Assembly (NCBI GenBank): GCA_045655165.1
Contig: JAZOOT010000058.1
Location: 1-37,383, forward strand
Length of the DNA: 37,383 nucleotides
From: SIG607 sp045655165
Lineage (GTDB): Bacteria; Bacillota; Clostridia; Oscillospirales; Acutalibacteraceae
Direction: 5' to 3'
Shown here: positions 16,140 through 24,940 of the stretch, piece by piece
Layout of the letters: every line of letters begins with the position of its first letter
How positions within the stretch are numbered: the stretch's first letter is position 1
Translations under genes and position numbers: made by a program
The notes under the pieces: generated by a model
What the model saw: the letters and a program-made list of their open reading frames with translations, nothing else
Databases searched by the model: none
What the model was told of the DNA's origin: nothing

Positions 16140-17405
16140 CTATTCAAGCGGTTTGGCATTAGCAAGTAAATATTTTTCTGCTTCGCCATTCCAAAGGCCA
16201 TTATTTTCTTTAACAATTCTATCAAGTTCTTTAAACATTTCGTTTGTTTCGCCAAGTTTTTCGAAGTCGGCAATAGCGGTTAAAGGCATACTAATTTGGT
16301 TATAAATAAGTTTTTTACCGCCCCTAATGTTAGGAAGATTAAGGGTTGTTTCAACAACGCAGTCAAGACCGCCAACGTGGGTAACCATTGCTGCGGGGTT
16401 TATTTTACCGCTGTTCATTAAAGCAATTGCTTCACGCATATCATCGGTGTTACCGCCGCTTGTACCAACAATGTGGGTGTAAGAATAGTGAACATTAAAG
16501 AAGTTGAGTTCCGCTTTAAACTGGCTGTCGGTAGGGCCGGCAAAGAAGTTAAGGCAACCGTCAAAGCCCAGAATAGCGTCGGCCTGTTCAACAACGGGGC
16601 GAACCGGTGCAAAACAAATAACATCGTCATATCCTGTGCCGCCCGTTAAATCGCGAAGGGTTTTAACGGCGTCGGGTGTTTTAGCGGTGTTTACATAATG
16701 AAGTTCAATGCCAAGTTCCTTTGCATGTTCAACAGTGTAAATGCTTTCAGCCCTTGCCAAACGCTCGTCATCAATATCGGTTACAACCAAAAGCGACGGT
16801 CTGCGGTCGCAGTGTAGCGCATAGTCAATAGCGCCAAGACCCATTGGGCCAACCGACGCCAAAAGCGCCATTTTACCGCCTTCTACAATACCCATATCGT
16901 GAACGTAGCAACCAGCTTTTGTGTGGTACATTGCGTGGAAAGTACCAATAATGCAACTCATTGGTTCGGCAAGTGAACCGTAAAAATAAACATCAGAATT
17001 ATAAGGAAGCAAACAATCCATTTTAAGTGTTTCAATGGGAATGTTTGTATACTGTGTGTCGCCACCGCAATAGGAATAGGAATAGCCGGGAGCCAACTGT
17101 GAGCCCTTATAAAAGTGCGCGGGCTGAACGGTAACGCCGTCGCCAACCTTAAATTTATTTTTCCAATTTTCGCCAACTTCTACTACCCTGCCGCAAAATT
17201 CGTGTCCAACAATGGTGGGGTTTTCAGCAACATTATCAGGAACGCGCTTATGGTCTTCACCCTCAACAGAAGCTTTATAAGTGCTCATACAAAGCGAGTC
17301 AGATACAACCTCTACTCTAACACCGTCGGCGCCAATTTCGGGAAGTTCAATTTCTTCCAAACGAAGGTCGCCTTTGCCATGAATTCTTACCGCTTTAGTT
17401 TTCAT
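16140..17405 (-). CDS. Zinc-dependent sugar-phosphate reductase, resembles L-sorbose-1-phosphate reductase (SorE)
   Basis: Medium-chain dehydrogenase. The start KAVRIHGKGDLRLEEIELPE, the SLCMSTYKAS segment, HKRVPDNVAENPTIVGHEF and YSYCGG match what I recall of SorE, which reduces L-sorbose-1-phosphate to glucitol-6-phosphate. Likely catalytic zinc ligands are Cys39 and His68-Glu69. The four-cysteine structural zinc lobe of classical alcohol dehydrogenases is not seen. The nucleotide fold is near ASVGPMGLGAIDYAL, and VVGTSGGNTDDM-like residues occur late (HIVGTSGGNTDDM). It heads a two-gene operon with the MtlD-like gene, which would carry the product on to a ketose phosphate. No sorbose PTS genes are here. 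Substrate is inferred from memory of the family. Confidence 0.75.
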   Translation of the reverse strand: MKTKAVRIHGKGDLRLEEIELPEIGADGVRVEVVSDSLCMSTYKASVEGEDHKRVPDNVAENPTIVGHEFCGRVVEVGENWKNKFKVGDGVTVQPAHFYKGSQLAPGYSYSYCGGDTQYTNIPIETLKMDCLLPYNSDVYFYGSLAEPMSCIIGTFHAMYHTKAGCYVHDMGIVEGGKMALLASVGPMGLGAIDYALHCDRRPSLLVVTDIDDERLARAESIYTVEHAKELGIELHYVNTAKTPDAVKTLRDLTGGTGYDDVICFAPVRPVVEQADAILGFDGCLNFFAGPTDSQFKAELNFFNVHYSYTHIVGTSGGNTDDMREAIALMNSGKINPAAMVTHVGGLDCVVETTLNLPNIRGGKKLIYNQISMPLTAIADFEKLGETNEMFKELDRIVKENNGLWNGEAEKYLLANAKPLE

Positions 17406-17444
17406 AACTTTTCTCCTTTAAAACAAAGAATATTCAATAATAAT

Positions 17445-17472
17445 ATTATACCTTAAAAAAAAGCAAATGCAA
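17445..17472 (-). promoter_or_regulatory. Promoter of the SorE-like/MtlD-like operon
   Basis: On the minus strand TTGCAT (17467-17472) and TATAAT (17445-17450) are 16 bp apart, about 40 bp before the ATG with AAAGGAGA. It overlaps the upstream flank of the divergent promoter at 17482, so the two may interfere or share a regulator. Confidence 0.65.
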
Positions 17473-17481
17473 TACTTATAT

Positions 17482-17510
17482 TTGCACAAAAAAGGATTTT
17501 GGTGTATAAT
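17482..17510 (+). promoter_or_regulatory. Promoter of the AlaX-like gene
   Basis: TTGCAC (17482-17487) and TATAAT (17505-17510) with a 17-bp spacer, leaving a short leader before the ATG at 17539. Its position rules out the longer reading frame that opens at 17467. Confidence 0.78.
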
Positions 17511-17538
17511 TATTTTTAGATTTCCTGCGAGGTGCATT

Positions 17539-18693
17539 ATGACCGAAAAATTATATGACAGTAACAGTTATTTAAAAGAATTTACCGCTACCGTTGTTTC
17601 TTGCAAAGAGTGTGACGGCGGTTTTTGCACAGTTTTAAACAAAACTGCTTTCTTCCCCGAAGAAGGCGGTCAATGTTGTGATACAGGAACACTGGGTGAC
17701 GCCAATGTTTTAAAGGTTATTTTAGAAAAAGACGGCACAATAACACATATAACCGACCGTTTTATTAGCGGTGAGGTTGTGGGCAAAATTGATTTTACCA
17801 AGCGTTTTCGCAATATGCAAAACCACACAGGCGAACATATATTATCGGGTCTTTTTTATAAGCACTACGGGTTTTCTAATGTTGGTTTTCATTTGGGAAG
17901 CGAAGAAATTACAATGGATATTTCGGGCTTTTTAACGGCCGAGCAGTTGCAAAAAATTGAAGAAGAAGCCAACTCTATTGTATTTGAAAATGTACAGGTA
18001 ACCGCTTTTTACCCCCAGCCCGAAGAACTAAAAAATATGTTTTACAGAAGCAAGGGTGAAATTGAGGGTGATGTTCGCATTGTAAAAATTGGCGAATACG
18101 ATACCTGCGCTTGCTGTGCACCCCATGTAAACCAAACAGGCGAAGTCGGTTTAATTAAAATTGTAGATTTTTACAAAAACAAAAACTTTTTGCGTTTGCA
18201 AATAAAATGCGGTTTTGACGCACTTTACGATTATCAAGAAAAGCACCGTAATGCAAAAAGCATTTCGGGCGATTTAAAGGCACCGATTTGTGAAATTTCA
18301 GTTGCAGTAAAAGAACTTTTAAAGCAAAACAAAGAACTAAAGTTTGAACTGGGTAAACTTAAACGCGAAGCGGTTTTAGAAAAGGCCGAAAAAATTGGCT
18401 ATACAAACGGTAACCTTTGCATTTTTGCAAACGGAACCGACAAGGACGATTTAAGAGTTCTTGCCAACATTTTAAAAGATAAATGCGGTGGGCTTTGCGC
18501 CGTTTTAAGCAAAAACAACGCAGGATTTAACGTTGTTATTGCAAGCAACACCGTTGACCTAAACAAAAACGCACCGAAAATATTCGGCGCGCTCCGTGGT
18601 ATTGGTGGTGGAAGTAAAACTATGTATTTTGGCGAACTTGCCGCAAATGAAAGAGAAATAAATGAATTTATAAACAGTTTTATTGCACTGTAA
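17539..18693 (+). CDS. AlaX-type alanyl-tRNA editing protein with DHHA1 domain
   Basis: Probably a free-standing editing enzyme that hydrolyses mischarged tRNA-Ala (Ser- or Gly-tRNA-Ala). The 384 residues include a beta-barrel entry TAFFPEEGGQCCDTG and the zinc motif HTGEH at 96-100 in RNMQNHTGEHILSGL. The second zinc motif is Cys192-x-x-x-His196 in ACCAPHVNQTGEVG. A charged helical stretch (KELLKQNKELKFELGKLKRE) follows, then a C-terminal DHHA1-like domain ending GALRGIGGGSKTMYFG. The overall plan matches the long AlaX form, the editing part of AlaRS without the aminoacylation domain. I chose the ATG at 17539 because it follows GCGAGGTG and the promoter. The 3' end overlaps the convergent radC by 14 bp. 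Confidence 0.88.
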   Translation: MTEKLYDSNSYLKEFTATVVSCKECDGGFCTVLNKTAFFPEEGGQCCDTGTLGDANVLKVILEKDGTITHITDRFISGEVVGKIDFTKRFRNMQNHTGEHILSGLFYKHYGFSNVGFHLGSEEITMDISGFLTAEQLQKIEEEANSIVFENVQVTAFYPQPEELKNMFYRSKGEIEGDVRIVKIGEYDTCACCAPHVNQTGEVGLIKIVDFYKNKNFLRLQIKCGFDALYDYQEKHRNAKSISGDLKAPICEISVAVKELLKQNKELKFELGKLKREAVLEKAEKIGYTNGNLCIFANGTDKDDLRVLANILKDKCGGLCAVLSKNNAGFNVVIASNTVDLNKNAPKIFGALRGIGGGSKTMYFGELAANEREINEFINSFIAL

Positions 18694-19372
18694 AAATATC
18701 TTTAAATTCTTCACTTGAAGCCAAGGAAACATAATCATCGCGTGTTACAATTATATGGTCGCTTAAAACAACTTTTATAAGGTCTAACGCTTTTTTAACA
18801 TTTCTTGTTACTTCAATATCGGATTGTGAAGGGAAAGGAACTCCACCAGGGTGGTTATGGCATATAACAACCTCGGTTGCTTTTGTTTTTAAAGCTATTT
18901 CAATAATTTTTCCAATGTTTACGCCAACCGAAGCAATATCGCCGTACCCCACAAATTCAAATGCCTTATGTCTGCCCATATTATTTAAACTTAAAACGGC
19001 AAACCTTTCGTCTTGAACCATAGAAAATTGCGTTTGAAAATAAGTTGCAATTTCATCGGTAGTGCAAAGATAGGTTTTAGTATCTTCTTTATGTTTATCA
19101 ATAATACGCGAAAGCATTGTTATTAATTTAAAATGTTCAATAGTTCTATTAGATATAAACGAAAATTCCGAAAGTTCTTCTTCGGGTGCGGTTAAAACGC
19201 CCTCAATAGTATGAAATCTTTTTAACAACTTGTGTGCTATTTCATTGGTATCACGGCGCGGAATAGAAAAATATAAAAGAATTTCAAGTACTTCATGTTC
19301 TCTAAACGGTTCTATTCCATATTTATGAAATCTTTCTAACATATGCTTTCTATGTCCGTCGTGGTCACCCAA
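18680..19372 (-). CDS. radC: RadC-like JAB/MPN domain protein
   Basis: RadC family protein of unsettled function, despite its DNA-repair name. It has an N-terminal helix-hairpin-helix-like part (LEILLYFSIPRRDTNEIAHKLL) and a C-terminal JAMM metalloprotease-like domain with HNHPGGVPFPSQSD at about residue 175-190, keeping His-x-His and Asp, plus EVVICHNHP. The open frame extends to 19453. A promoter at 19397-19425 lies inside that extension, and AAGAGGTGA sits 6 bases before a TTG codon at 19372, which gives MGDHDGHRKHMLERFHKYG. I therefore call a TTG start and 230 residues, close to the family's 225. It is convergent with and overlaps the AlaX-like gene. Confidence 0.88.
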   Translation of the reverse strand: MGDHDGHRKHMLERFHKYGIEPFREHEVLEILLYFSIPRRDTNEIAHKLLKRFHTIEGVLTAPEEELSEFSFISNRTIEHFKLITMLSRIIDKHKEDTKTYLCTTDEIATYFQTQFSMVQDERFAVLSLNNMGRHKAFEFVGYGDIASVGVNIGKIIEIALKTKATEVVICHNHPGGVPFPSQSDIEVTRNVKKALDLIKVVLSDHIIVTRDDYVSLASSEEFKDIFTVQ

Positions 19373-19396
19373 TTTTTTCACCTCTTTCTTTGTTGG

Positions 19397-19425
19397 ATTA
19401 TACCATATTCCTTTTATAAAAACAA
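19397..19425 (-). promoter_or_regulatory. Promoter of radC
   Basis: On the minus strand TTGTTT (19420-19425), a 17-bp spacer and TATAAT (19397-19402), about 25 bp before the TTG start. The -35 box is weak. Confidence 0.6.
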
Positions 19426-19438
19426 GAAAAATTAAAAC

Positions 19439-19468
19439 AAAAAAGCCCGTCAAACGACGGGCTTTTAA
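19439..19468 (-). terminator. Terminator of the DUF975-like gene
   Basis: Minus-strand AAAAGCCCGTC-GTTT-GACGGGCTTTTTTG hairpin shortly after the stop at 19476. It insulates the radC promoter next to it. Confidence 0.88.
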
Positions 19469-19475
19469 TTTTTAA

Positions 19476-20120
19476 TTATTCAGCGTCTTTTTTAGCAAAG
19501 AAGTATGCCTGATAAAGACCTGTGAAGATATTGCCGAAAACAAGAACTGCAATAAGCAATACCGCAAGAACAAGAGCGAAAAGTGTACCCAAAACCGGAA
19601 TTGCCGAGAACAAGCCAAGCACAAACGAAGCAACCCAAACACCGCCAACAAAGCACAAGTCAGCCAAGAACATTTGGCCTTTAATGCCGTTTGTCATTTG
19701 CATAGAAAGGCGCAATGCTTCGGTAGCGCCAACTTCGGGTTTTGTAATAAGTATGTATGGAACAAAACGGTAAGAATATGCTTTAACAATAGCAATAATT
19801 GGGCCTGCAATGGGAATAAGTGCCCAAATAAAAATCCAAAGATTCATCCAAGCCATACCGCCTGCAACCTTTAAGAAGTTTTTATTAAAACAAGCAAAAA
19901 GCTGTTCGGAATTAACTTCTTTACCGGAAAGTCCGTCTAAATAAACCTTTGACATACCGCAGGTAATAAGAAAACTTACCACAACGCCAAGAACAAAAAT
20001 AGGAGCGGTAATAATTGAGCCCAAAAACATAATTACAGCGCTTAATAATGAAAGTCCCCACAAAACAAACGGTTTTTTCATTATTACCTCAATTGCCTTT
20101 TTATACGATTCTAAAAACAT
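19476..20120 (-). CDS. DUF975-like integral membrane protein
   Basis: A 214-residue polytopic membrane protein of unknown function. About five to six hydrophobic segments are visible: near residues 18-60 (two close segments), 85-110, 150-175 and 180-205. A soluble link contains LDGLSGKEVNSEQLFACF. The block KAYSYRFVPYILITKPEVGATEALRLSMQMTNG recalls the DUF975 family core, where Tyr-rich residues precede a conserved Ser-x-x-Met-x-x-Gly. This is the basis for the family call. The start has AAGGGGGAT upstream. It follows the MFS gene in the same direction, with a small hairpin between them. No function is proposed. Confidence 0.72.
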   Translation of the reverse strand: MFLESYKKAIEVIMKKPFVLWGLSLLSAVIMFLGSIITAPIFVLGVVVSFLITCGMSKVYLDGLSGKEVNSEQLFACFNKNFLKVAGGMAWMNLWIFIWALIPIAGPIIAIVKAYSYRFVPYILITKPEVGATEALRLSMQMTNGIKGQMFLADLCFVGGVWVASFVLGLFSAIPVLGTLFALVLAVLLIAVLVFGNIFTGLYQAYFFAKKDAE

Positions 20121-20142
20121 TTAAAATCCCCCTTTAAAAATA

Positions 20143-20157
20143 TAGGTTTTTAACCTA
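20143..20157 (-). terminator. Small hairpin after the MFS gene
   Basis: A 6-bp inverted repeat TAGGTT/AACCTA followed on the minus strand by TATTTTTAAA. It is short, so it is a weak terminator at best. Confidence 0.4.
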
Positions 20158-20174
20158 CTTTTATTCTACAATCT

Positions 20175-21467
20175 TCAATCTTTTATGTCAACTGCATTTT
20201 TACCTTTTTTAATAAAAAACGGCAAAACAAACAGTGCCGCAACCGCCGCGCCCAAAAATATATTTTGGTTTGGCACAAAAGAAGTTGTTCCATCAGAATT
20301 TGTTATAACTTCAGCGCTTTCAAGAATTTTTTTGCCAATTGCAGGGCCCACCACACCGGGTATTAAAACCTGTGAAAAAATTCTTATTCCCTGAAGCCGT
20401 CCCGCTTTACCAACAGGGGTGTTATCTCTTATTACCGCGCCAAAAACTGCCATTGAAGCAAGGTAACCGCTCATCATTAAAAGTGAGCCAATAAACACAG
20501 GCGCAGTGGTTTTTGTTAAATAAAGTACGGCATAGCCAACAAGCAAACATAAAACCGATAAAAGCCCTGAAAAAGTAAACCCGTGTTTATCGTAAACCTT
20601 ACCCCAAAGCGCCGTAACAACCGCCGCAATAATTATTGCAGGTGCCATTATAAGCACGTAATTGCTCATTTTAAGCGATACTTCATAATAAATAATTAAG
20701 TACGGCATAAAAATTTGAATTGAAATATTAAATATAACAAAAGCAAGCAAAGAAAAATAAAGTTTTTTGTTTTCCTTTACGGTTTTTGGCTTAAAACCGT
20801 AAATAATGCTGCCAAGGTAAGAATCCTTAACAGGTTCAACCTTTGGTTCTTTAATAATAAAGAAACCAATTACACCAATAACGGTAACCAAAACACCTAT
20901 TATTGTGAAAATTAAACTCCAACTTTCTGCCTTTTCTAAATCAAAAAACATAAAACCGCCAAAAACTACCAAAATGCTAACAAGCGGCATCATAGCATTT
21001 ATGCCTTCGGCAGAACCGCGGTTTGTTGAATCGGTTGAATCGGTAAGCCACGCGTTAAAAGCCGCGTCGTTTGCCGTTGAGCCAAAAAAGGTCATAACGC
21101 AGTCAAGCACTATAGCAAGCGTTACGCCAACCGCCGAAGCCGAAACAGCCAATCCAAAGGTTTTGCTTATAATATCCTGCCTTAAAAATACAAAACTGAA
21201 AATGGAAACACCCCACAAAATGTAACCAAGGCAAATAAAAAGTTTTCGTTTGCCAATTTTATCGGAAAGCGCACCCATAAAAACGGTGGTTATTGTGGCG
21301 GTTACGGCGGAAGCCGCCACCATATTAGAAATATCGGCAGCAGTGGCATTAAACATTTTGTAAATGAAAACATTGAAATACATATTTTCAACAACCCAGG
21401 CAACCTGCCCCATTAAACTAAAAACGGTTATTGCCACCCAAAACCGCCCAGACAACTTAGTTTTCAT
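20175..21467 (-). CDS. MFS transporter, possibly SLC45-like sugar transporter
   Basis: A major facilitator superfamily permease of 430 residues with about 12 hydrophobic segments. The loop 2-3 signature is seen in FMGALSDKIGKRKLF (Gly-x-x-Ser-Asp-x-x-Gly-x-Arg/Lys-like). The N-terminal stretch SLMGQVAWVVENMYFNVFIY, with Asn and Glu in helix 1, resembles glycoside or SLC45-type carriers. The central loop IIKEPKVEPVKDSYLGSIIYG separates the halves. Substrate cannot be read from sequence. The frame is open to 21485, but the ATG at 21467 is preceded by GGGGGATTTT, the same leader sequence as the next gene, so I chose it. It lies 54 bp after the polysaccharide operon. Confidence 0.85.
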   Translation of the reverse strand: MKTKLSGRFWVAITVFSLMGQVAWVVENMYFNVFIYKMFNATAADISNMVAASAVTATITTVFMGALSDKIGKRKLFICLGYILWGVSIFSFVFLRQDIISKTFGLAVSASAVGVTLAIVLDCVMTFFGSTANDAAFNAWLTDSTDSTNRGSAEGINAMMPLVSILVVFGGFMFFDLEKAESWSLIFTIIGVLVTVIGVIGFFIIKEPKVEPVKDSYLGSIIYGFKPKTVKENKKLYFSLLAFVIFNISIQIFMPYLIIYYEVSLKMSNYVLIMAPAIIIAAVVTALWGKVYDKHGFTFSGLLSVLCLLVGYAVLYLTKTTAPVFIGSLLMMSGYLASMAVFGAVIRDNTPVGKAGRLQGIRIFSQVLIPGVVGPAIGKKILESAEVITNSDGTTSFVPNQNIFLGAAVAALFVLPFFIKKGKNAVDIKD

Positions 21468-21487
21468 AAAATCCCCCATAATCACAA

Positions 21488-21506
21488 CCCCGCCAATTTG
21501 GCGGGG
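21488..21506 (-). terminator. GC-rich hairpin at the end of the polysaccharide operon
   Basis: CCCCGCC-AAATT-GGCGGGG stem between the last acyltransferase stop (21522) and the MFS start. On the minus strand it is followed by TTGTGATTAT, a poor T tract, so termination may be partial and the MFS gene may be read through. Confidence 0.6.
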
Positions 21507-21521
21507 GATATTATTTATTAT

Positions 21522-22559
21522 TTATGGTATTGCCACCGAAACTAATTTCCAAACTTTTTTATATGTTTTTGAATATAAATAAGATAATCCTATTGTAACT
21601 GCCAAACAAATTATAAAACTTATCGGCGCATTATACGCAATAAGCCCAATTTTATTTAAAATAATCATTGGTATTCGGTGCAAAAGATAAATTTCAAAAA
21701 GATGTGCACCACACCAATTCAGCGCCTTATTATGTAATGAAACTCGCATAGTAAAAATTACTATAAAAATTCCTGATAACATAAAACCAAGTAAAGCCGG
21801 AATTAAACCATTATTCCCAAATGCCTTTAATCCCACAGTTGATATTCCCACTATAATTATGGCTATTATCCATTTATAAAGTCTATTAGCCGTAAGTTTT
21901 TCTATCTTTTCTTTATATAAAGAAAAGAACATACCTAATGGATAGCACAAAACAGTGTCATACCAAAGTCTGCTTTTAAAGTTACGCATTGCAATGATAT
22001 ATAATACTGTAAACAGCGAAACTAACAGAACACTCACAAGTTGACTCTTGCTTTTCGTTATTATAAAACTTAAGTAGGTAAATATATAAAGACAAATAAT
22101 TGCAAAAATAAACCAATCGTTTTCCCAACACAAAAAGGTTAGTAATATTTTTCTAATAGTAAAAACCTCGCCGGTTGCATATTTTACAGCCATAACAAAA
22201 ACAGCTGCAATCGCAAACTGAATAAATACTTTTAAAACACGGTTCTTGGGAATTGTCCCAACATAGCCATTCCCTTTTTTCTTAATACTCTCCATAACGC
22301 CGTAGCCGGAATAAAAAAGGAAAGAAACAACCATAATCTGCCCAACAATAGCTACGATTTTAAAATATGTAGTATCAAGAAAACCGATGTATGATGCATA
22401 TTGATTAAAATGCGAGAAAAAAACAAGCAGTATAAAAATGCCTTTTATTGAAGTGGTTTTTTCTTTTGAAGTATAATCATTAAAATACTCTTTATCTTTT
22501 AAATTAACCTTTATATTCCACAAAACCACAAAAAAATATATTGTAAATAATATGAACAT
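21522..22559 (-). CDS. Acyltransferase 3 family membrane protein
   Basis: A 345-residue protein with about ten hydrophobic segments. The early KTTSIKGIFILLVFFSHFNQ contains the Ser-His of acyltransferase 3 proteins, which O-acylate sugars. LFYSGYGVMESIKKKGNGY is the typical second-helix exit, and FEIYLLHRIPMIIL near the C-terminus is the expected Tyr-x-x-His-like block. It is the last gene of the polysaccharide operon, 22 bp after the flippase, with AAGGAGT before the ATG. It most likely acetylates or otherwise acylates the repeat unit. The acyl group and sugar target are not predictable. Confidence 0.82.
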   Translation of the reverse strand: MFILFTIYFFVVLWNIKVNLKDKEYFNDYTSKEKTTSIKGIFILLVFFSHFNQYASYIGFLDTTYFKIVAIVGQIMVVSFLFYSGYGVMESIKKKGNGYVGTIPKNRVLKVFIQFAIAAVFVMAVKYATGEVFTIRKILLTFLCWENDWFIFAIICLYIFTYLSFIITKSKSQLVSVLLVSLFTVLYIIAMRNFKSRLWYDTVLCYPLGMFFSLYKEKIEKLTANRLYKWIIAIIIVGISTVGLKAFGNNGLIPALLGFMLSGIFIVIFTMRVSLHNKALNWCGAHLFEIYLLHRIPMIILNKIGLIAYNAPISFIICLAVTIGLSYLYSKTYKKVWKLVSVAIP

Positions 22560-22581
22560 TTTTACTCCTTAAATTCGCAAC

Positions 22582-24114
22582 TTATTTAATGGGCTTTTTG
22601 TGCCTTTTACTTATGAATTTTTTAAATAAACTACCTACATATTCCTTTTCATATTTGTTCATTCCTATAAAATATATAATAGTTAAGTATAATATACAAT
22701 AAATTGCTGCCTCAATTATAAACATAAACCAACTGTTTGCAGAAACAAAGCGATTTATTAGTGCACCAGGGACTAACGCAATAAGTACTGCAGGTAAAAT
22801 TCCCTTGTATGTCTTCTTATAATAGGTTATCATATTTACACCTATTTTAAAATGATAATAAAGATTAAGTGCAAGTCCATAACCAAAAACCATGGAAAAC
22901 GCAGTACCTATAACTGCACCTATTATTCCAAAACGAGGAACCAGTAAAAAAGTAATAAATATATTAATAGCAGTAGAAGCACCAAGAATTGCCGTCTTTC
23001 CATGCAACTTGTTTTTTGCTTTTAAAACACTTGTGATTGTGTTTTGAGAAAGGTCAATTGTTGAAGTTAAAAGCAATATACAAGCTAGAATATAAACTAT
23101 ATCATACCCTTCGCCAACCCAAACGCCAATAAAATCTTGTCCAAAAAGTACAAACCCGCTAAGAGCGAGAAGAAGTACCATAAGTTGCATTCGGCTTGGT
23201 CTTATAATGCTTTCGGTAATTTCATCATCGTTTGCCCCCGCAAAAACATTTCGGCTTATAGATGGCAAAAATATTGATGAAACAGACGTTGATAGGTTTC
23301 CATACATTGAATAAAGTTGAAGTGCTATAGAATAAATTGCTATACTAGCCGCATCAACAAAAGCACCTAAAATCATATTGTTTGCATTTGTATTAAATTG
23401 ATTTATAATTGACTGAAACAAAATTGCTAATGTAAAAACCCCTGCTTCTTTAGCAATAGCTCCATCCCATTTATGAAGTTTTACTTTAAACTTAATTCCT
23501 AACTTTGTATAAAATGTATTCAGTATAAGGATTGAAAGGGATAGAGAAAAGTCTACCACTGCAATAACCATTGCGCTTTTTACAAAGTAAAGTCCTATAA
23601 CCAAAAGAAGAACTCTTAAAAGCACTTGGGCTATATTTACGCCCTTAGAGTATGTAAACCTTTCATAAGCTGCAAAAAGTCCATGATATGCATGGTTAAA
23701 AAGGCGAACTGCCGTTGTGGAGCAAAGAATCATAAACATAATCTGCGCCATTTTCATATCTTCTGACTTTATAGACGCCTTATATATGTTAGGAATTGCT
23801 ATACAAACCAAGGATGCAAAAATTATAACGACAACAGCTAATACACCATAAATTACGAGTCCCATTGCCATAAAGTTTTCTTTTTCTTTTTCTTTGCCCT
23901 CTGTTTTGTATTTAACTATATACCTTGTAATTGTTCCACCTATACCAAAGTCTAATACTGCAAGGTATGAGGCCGTTGAAAACAGCAATTTGTAAACGCC
24001 GTATCCGTAATCGCCAATTGAATGAAGAAGAAACGGAACCAGCATAATTCCAATTACTATATCAATTGCTATTAAGAGATAAGATAAAATAATACCTGTT
24101 AATTTTTTGCTCAT
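22582..24114 (-). CDS. Wzx-type polysaccharide flippase (MOP superfamily)
   Basis: A 510-residue membrane protein with about 12-14 hydrophobic helices, starting LTGIILSYLLIAIDIVIGIMLVPFLLHSIGDYGYGVYKL. The pattern of oligosaccharide flippases is clear, including DFGIGGTITRYIVKYKTEG in the second-helix region. It is expected to flip the lipid-linked repeat unit across the cytoplasmic membrane for the EpsG/Wzy-like polymerase encoded upstream. The C-terminus is lysine-rich (KKFISKRHKKPIK). CAGGGAGAAG precedes the ATG, and the gap to the LicD gene is 15 bp. Confidence 0.9.
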   Translation of the reverse strand: MSKKLTGIILSYLLIAIDIVIGIMLVPFLLHSIGDYGYGVYKLLFSTASYLAVLDFGIGGTITRYIVKYKTEGKEKEKENFMAMGLVIYGVLAVVVIIFASLVCIAIPNIYKASIKSEDMKMAQIMFMILCSTTAVRLFNHAYHGLFAAYERFTYSKGVNIAQVLLRVLLLVIGLYFVKSAMVIAVVDFSLSLSILILNTFYTKLGIKFKVKLHKWDGAIAKEAGVFTLAILFQSIINQFNTNANNMILGAFVDAASIAIYSIALQLYSMYGNLSTSVSSIFLPSISRNVFAGANDDEITESIIRPSRMQLMVLLLALSGFVLFGQDFIGVWVGEGYDIVYILACILLLTSTIDLSQNTITSVLKAKNKLHGKTAILGASTAINIFITFLLVPRFGIIGAVIGTAFSMVFGYGLALNLYYHFKIGVNMITYYKKTYKGILPAVLIALVPGALINRFVSANSWFMFIIEAAIYCILYLTIIYFIGMNKYEKEYVGSLFKKFISKRHKKPIK

Positions 24115-24129
24115 ACTTCTCCCTGTTTC

Positions 24130-24930
24130 TTAATCTATAAATATATTCGCACAGTGTGACGGTTTACGCTTCTCTTCGGGTGGTAACTCTGCCATATAAT
24201 TATCCCCAAATCGGGAACGCAAAAAAGTATCATAATCTTTAACCGCGTAAAAGTTTTTATCCCTAAACGGCAACTCAATTAAATTTTCATATATTTCGGT
24301 TTTTAAAGGTTTAAACTTTCGGTTAGAATTACACACTTCATATCTAAACCCTGTGTTTTGCTTGTTATACAAAGTACACGCTTTATTTAGCATAAACACA
24401 AGGGTTTTCATGGGAAGCAACGAAATCAATTTATATATTGTTCTTTTAATAGGCGGTATATATCCTAAATTCACCTTTAATTTTATTTTTCTTGCTCCTG
24501 TTAATACTCCCACAAGCGAACAATGATTTTTTAGGTTTTTGTTTTTTACATTATCAATTGGGAAAATATCCATAAAAATGCCATGGTGCATGTTTTTAAT
24601 ATGGCTATAATCGTAATCGTAAATTTTAGCACCGTTAAAACACAGTTTCGCATAGTTAAGTGGGAATTCAGACACATTATTATATGACTGAATAAAGTAT
24701 TGCTTATCAAGTTCGTTTGGTGTAACCTTTAAAAACTTCTCATAGTCACTACGGCACATTATTACATCAATATCATCGTCCCACGGAACAAAATTTTGGT
24801 ATTTTACTGCGCCAAGCAAGGTGCCGCCTTCCATAGAATACTTAATATTATACTTTCGGCAAACCCTATCAAATTCGCAAAATATATTATATATTAAATC
24901 TTGTAATTCACCTAATTCAACTTTTCTCAT
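24130..24930 (-). CDS. LicD family phosphotransferase
   Basis: LicD proteins transfer phosphocholine or other phospho-groups onto cell-surface glycans. The 266 residues include the family core YSMEGGTLLGAVKYQNFVPW followed by DDDIDVIMCRSDYEKF. The Gly-x-Leu-Leu-Gly and Asp-Asp-Asp-Ile-Asp blocks are the nucleotidyltransferase-fold metal site, at about residues 32-60. The tail with LPPEEKRKPSHC is also typical. Being inside a polysaccharide operon, it probably decorates that polymer. I see no licABC choline genes here, so choline is not implied. AAGGGAG precedes the ATG, 10 bp after the neighbouring acyltransferase gene. Confidence 0.9.
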   Translation of the reverse strand: MRKVELGELQDLIYNIFCEFDRVCRKYNIKYSMEGGTLLGAVKYQNFVPWDDDIDVIMCRSDYEKFLKVTPNELDKQYFIQSYNNVSEFPLNYAKLCFNGAKIYDYDYSHIKNMHHGIFMDIFPIDNVKNKNLKNHCSLVGVLTGARKIKLKVNLGYIPPIKRTIYKLISLLPMKTLVFMLNKACTLYNKQNTGFRYEVCNSNRKFKPLKTEIYENLIELPFRDKNFYAVKDYDTFLRSRFGDNYMAELPPEEKRKPSHCANIFID

Positions 24931-24940
24931 TTTTACTCCC

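Noticed and set aside
17467..17538. N-terminal extension of the AlaX-like protein
   Set aside because: The extension overlaps the promoter (TTGCAC-17-TATAAT) and does not look like AlaX; the ATG at 17539 has a ribosome site.
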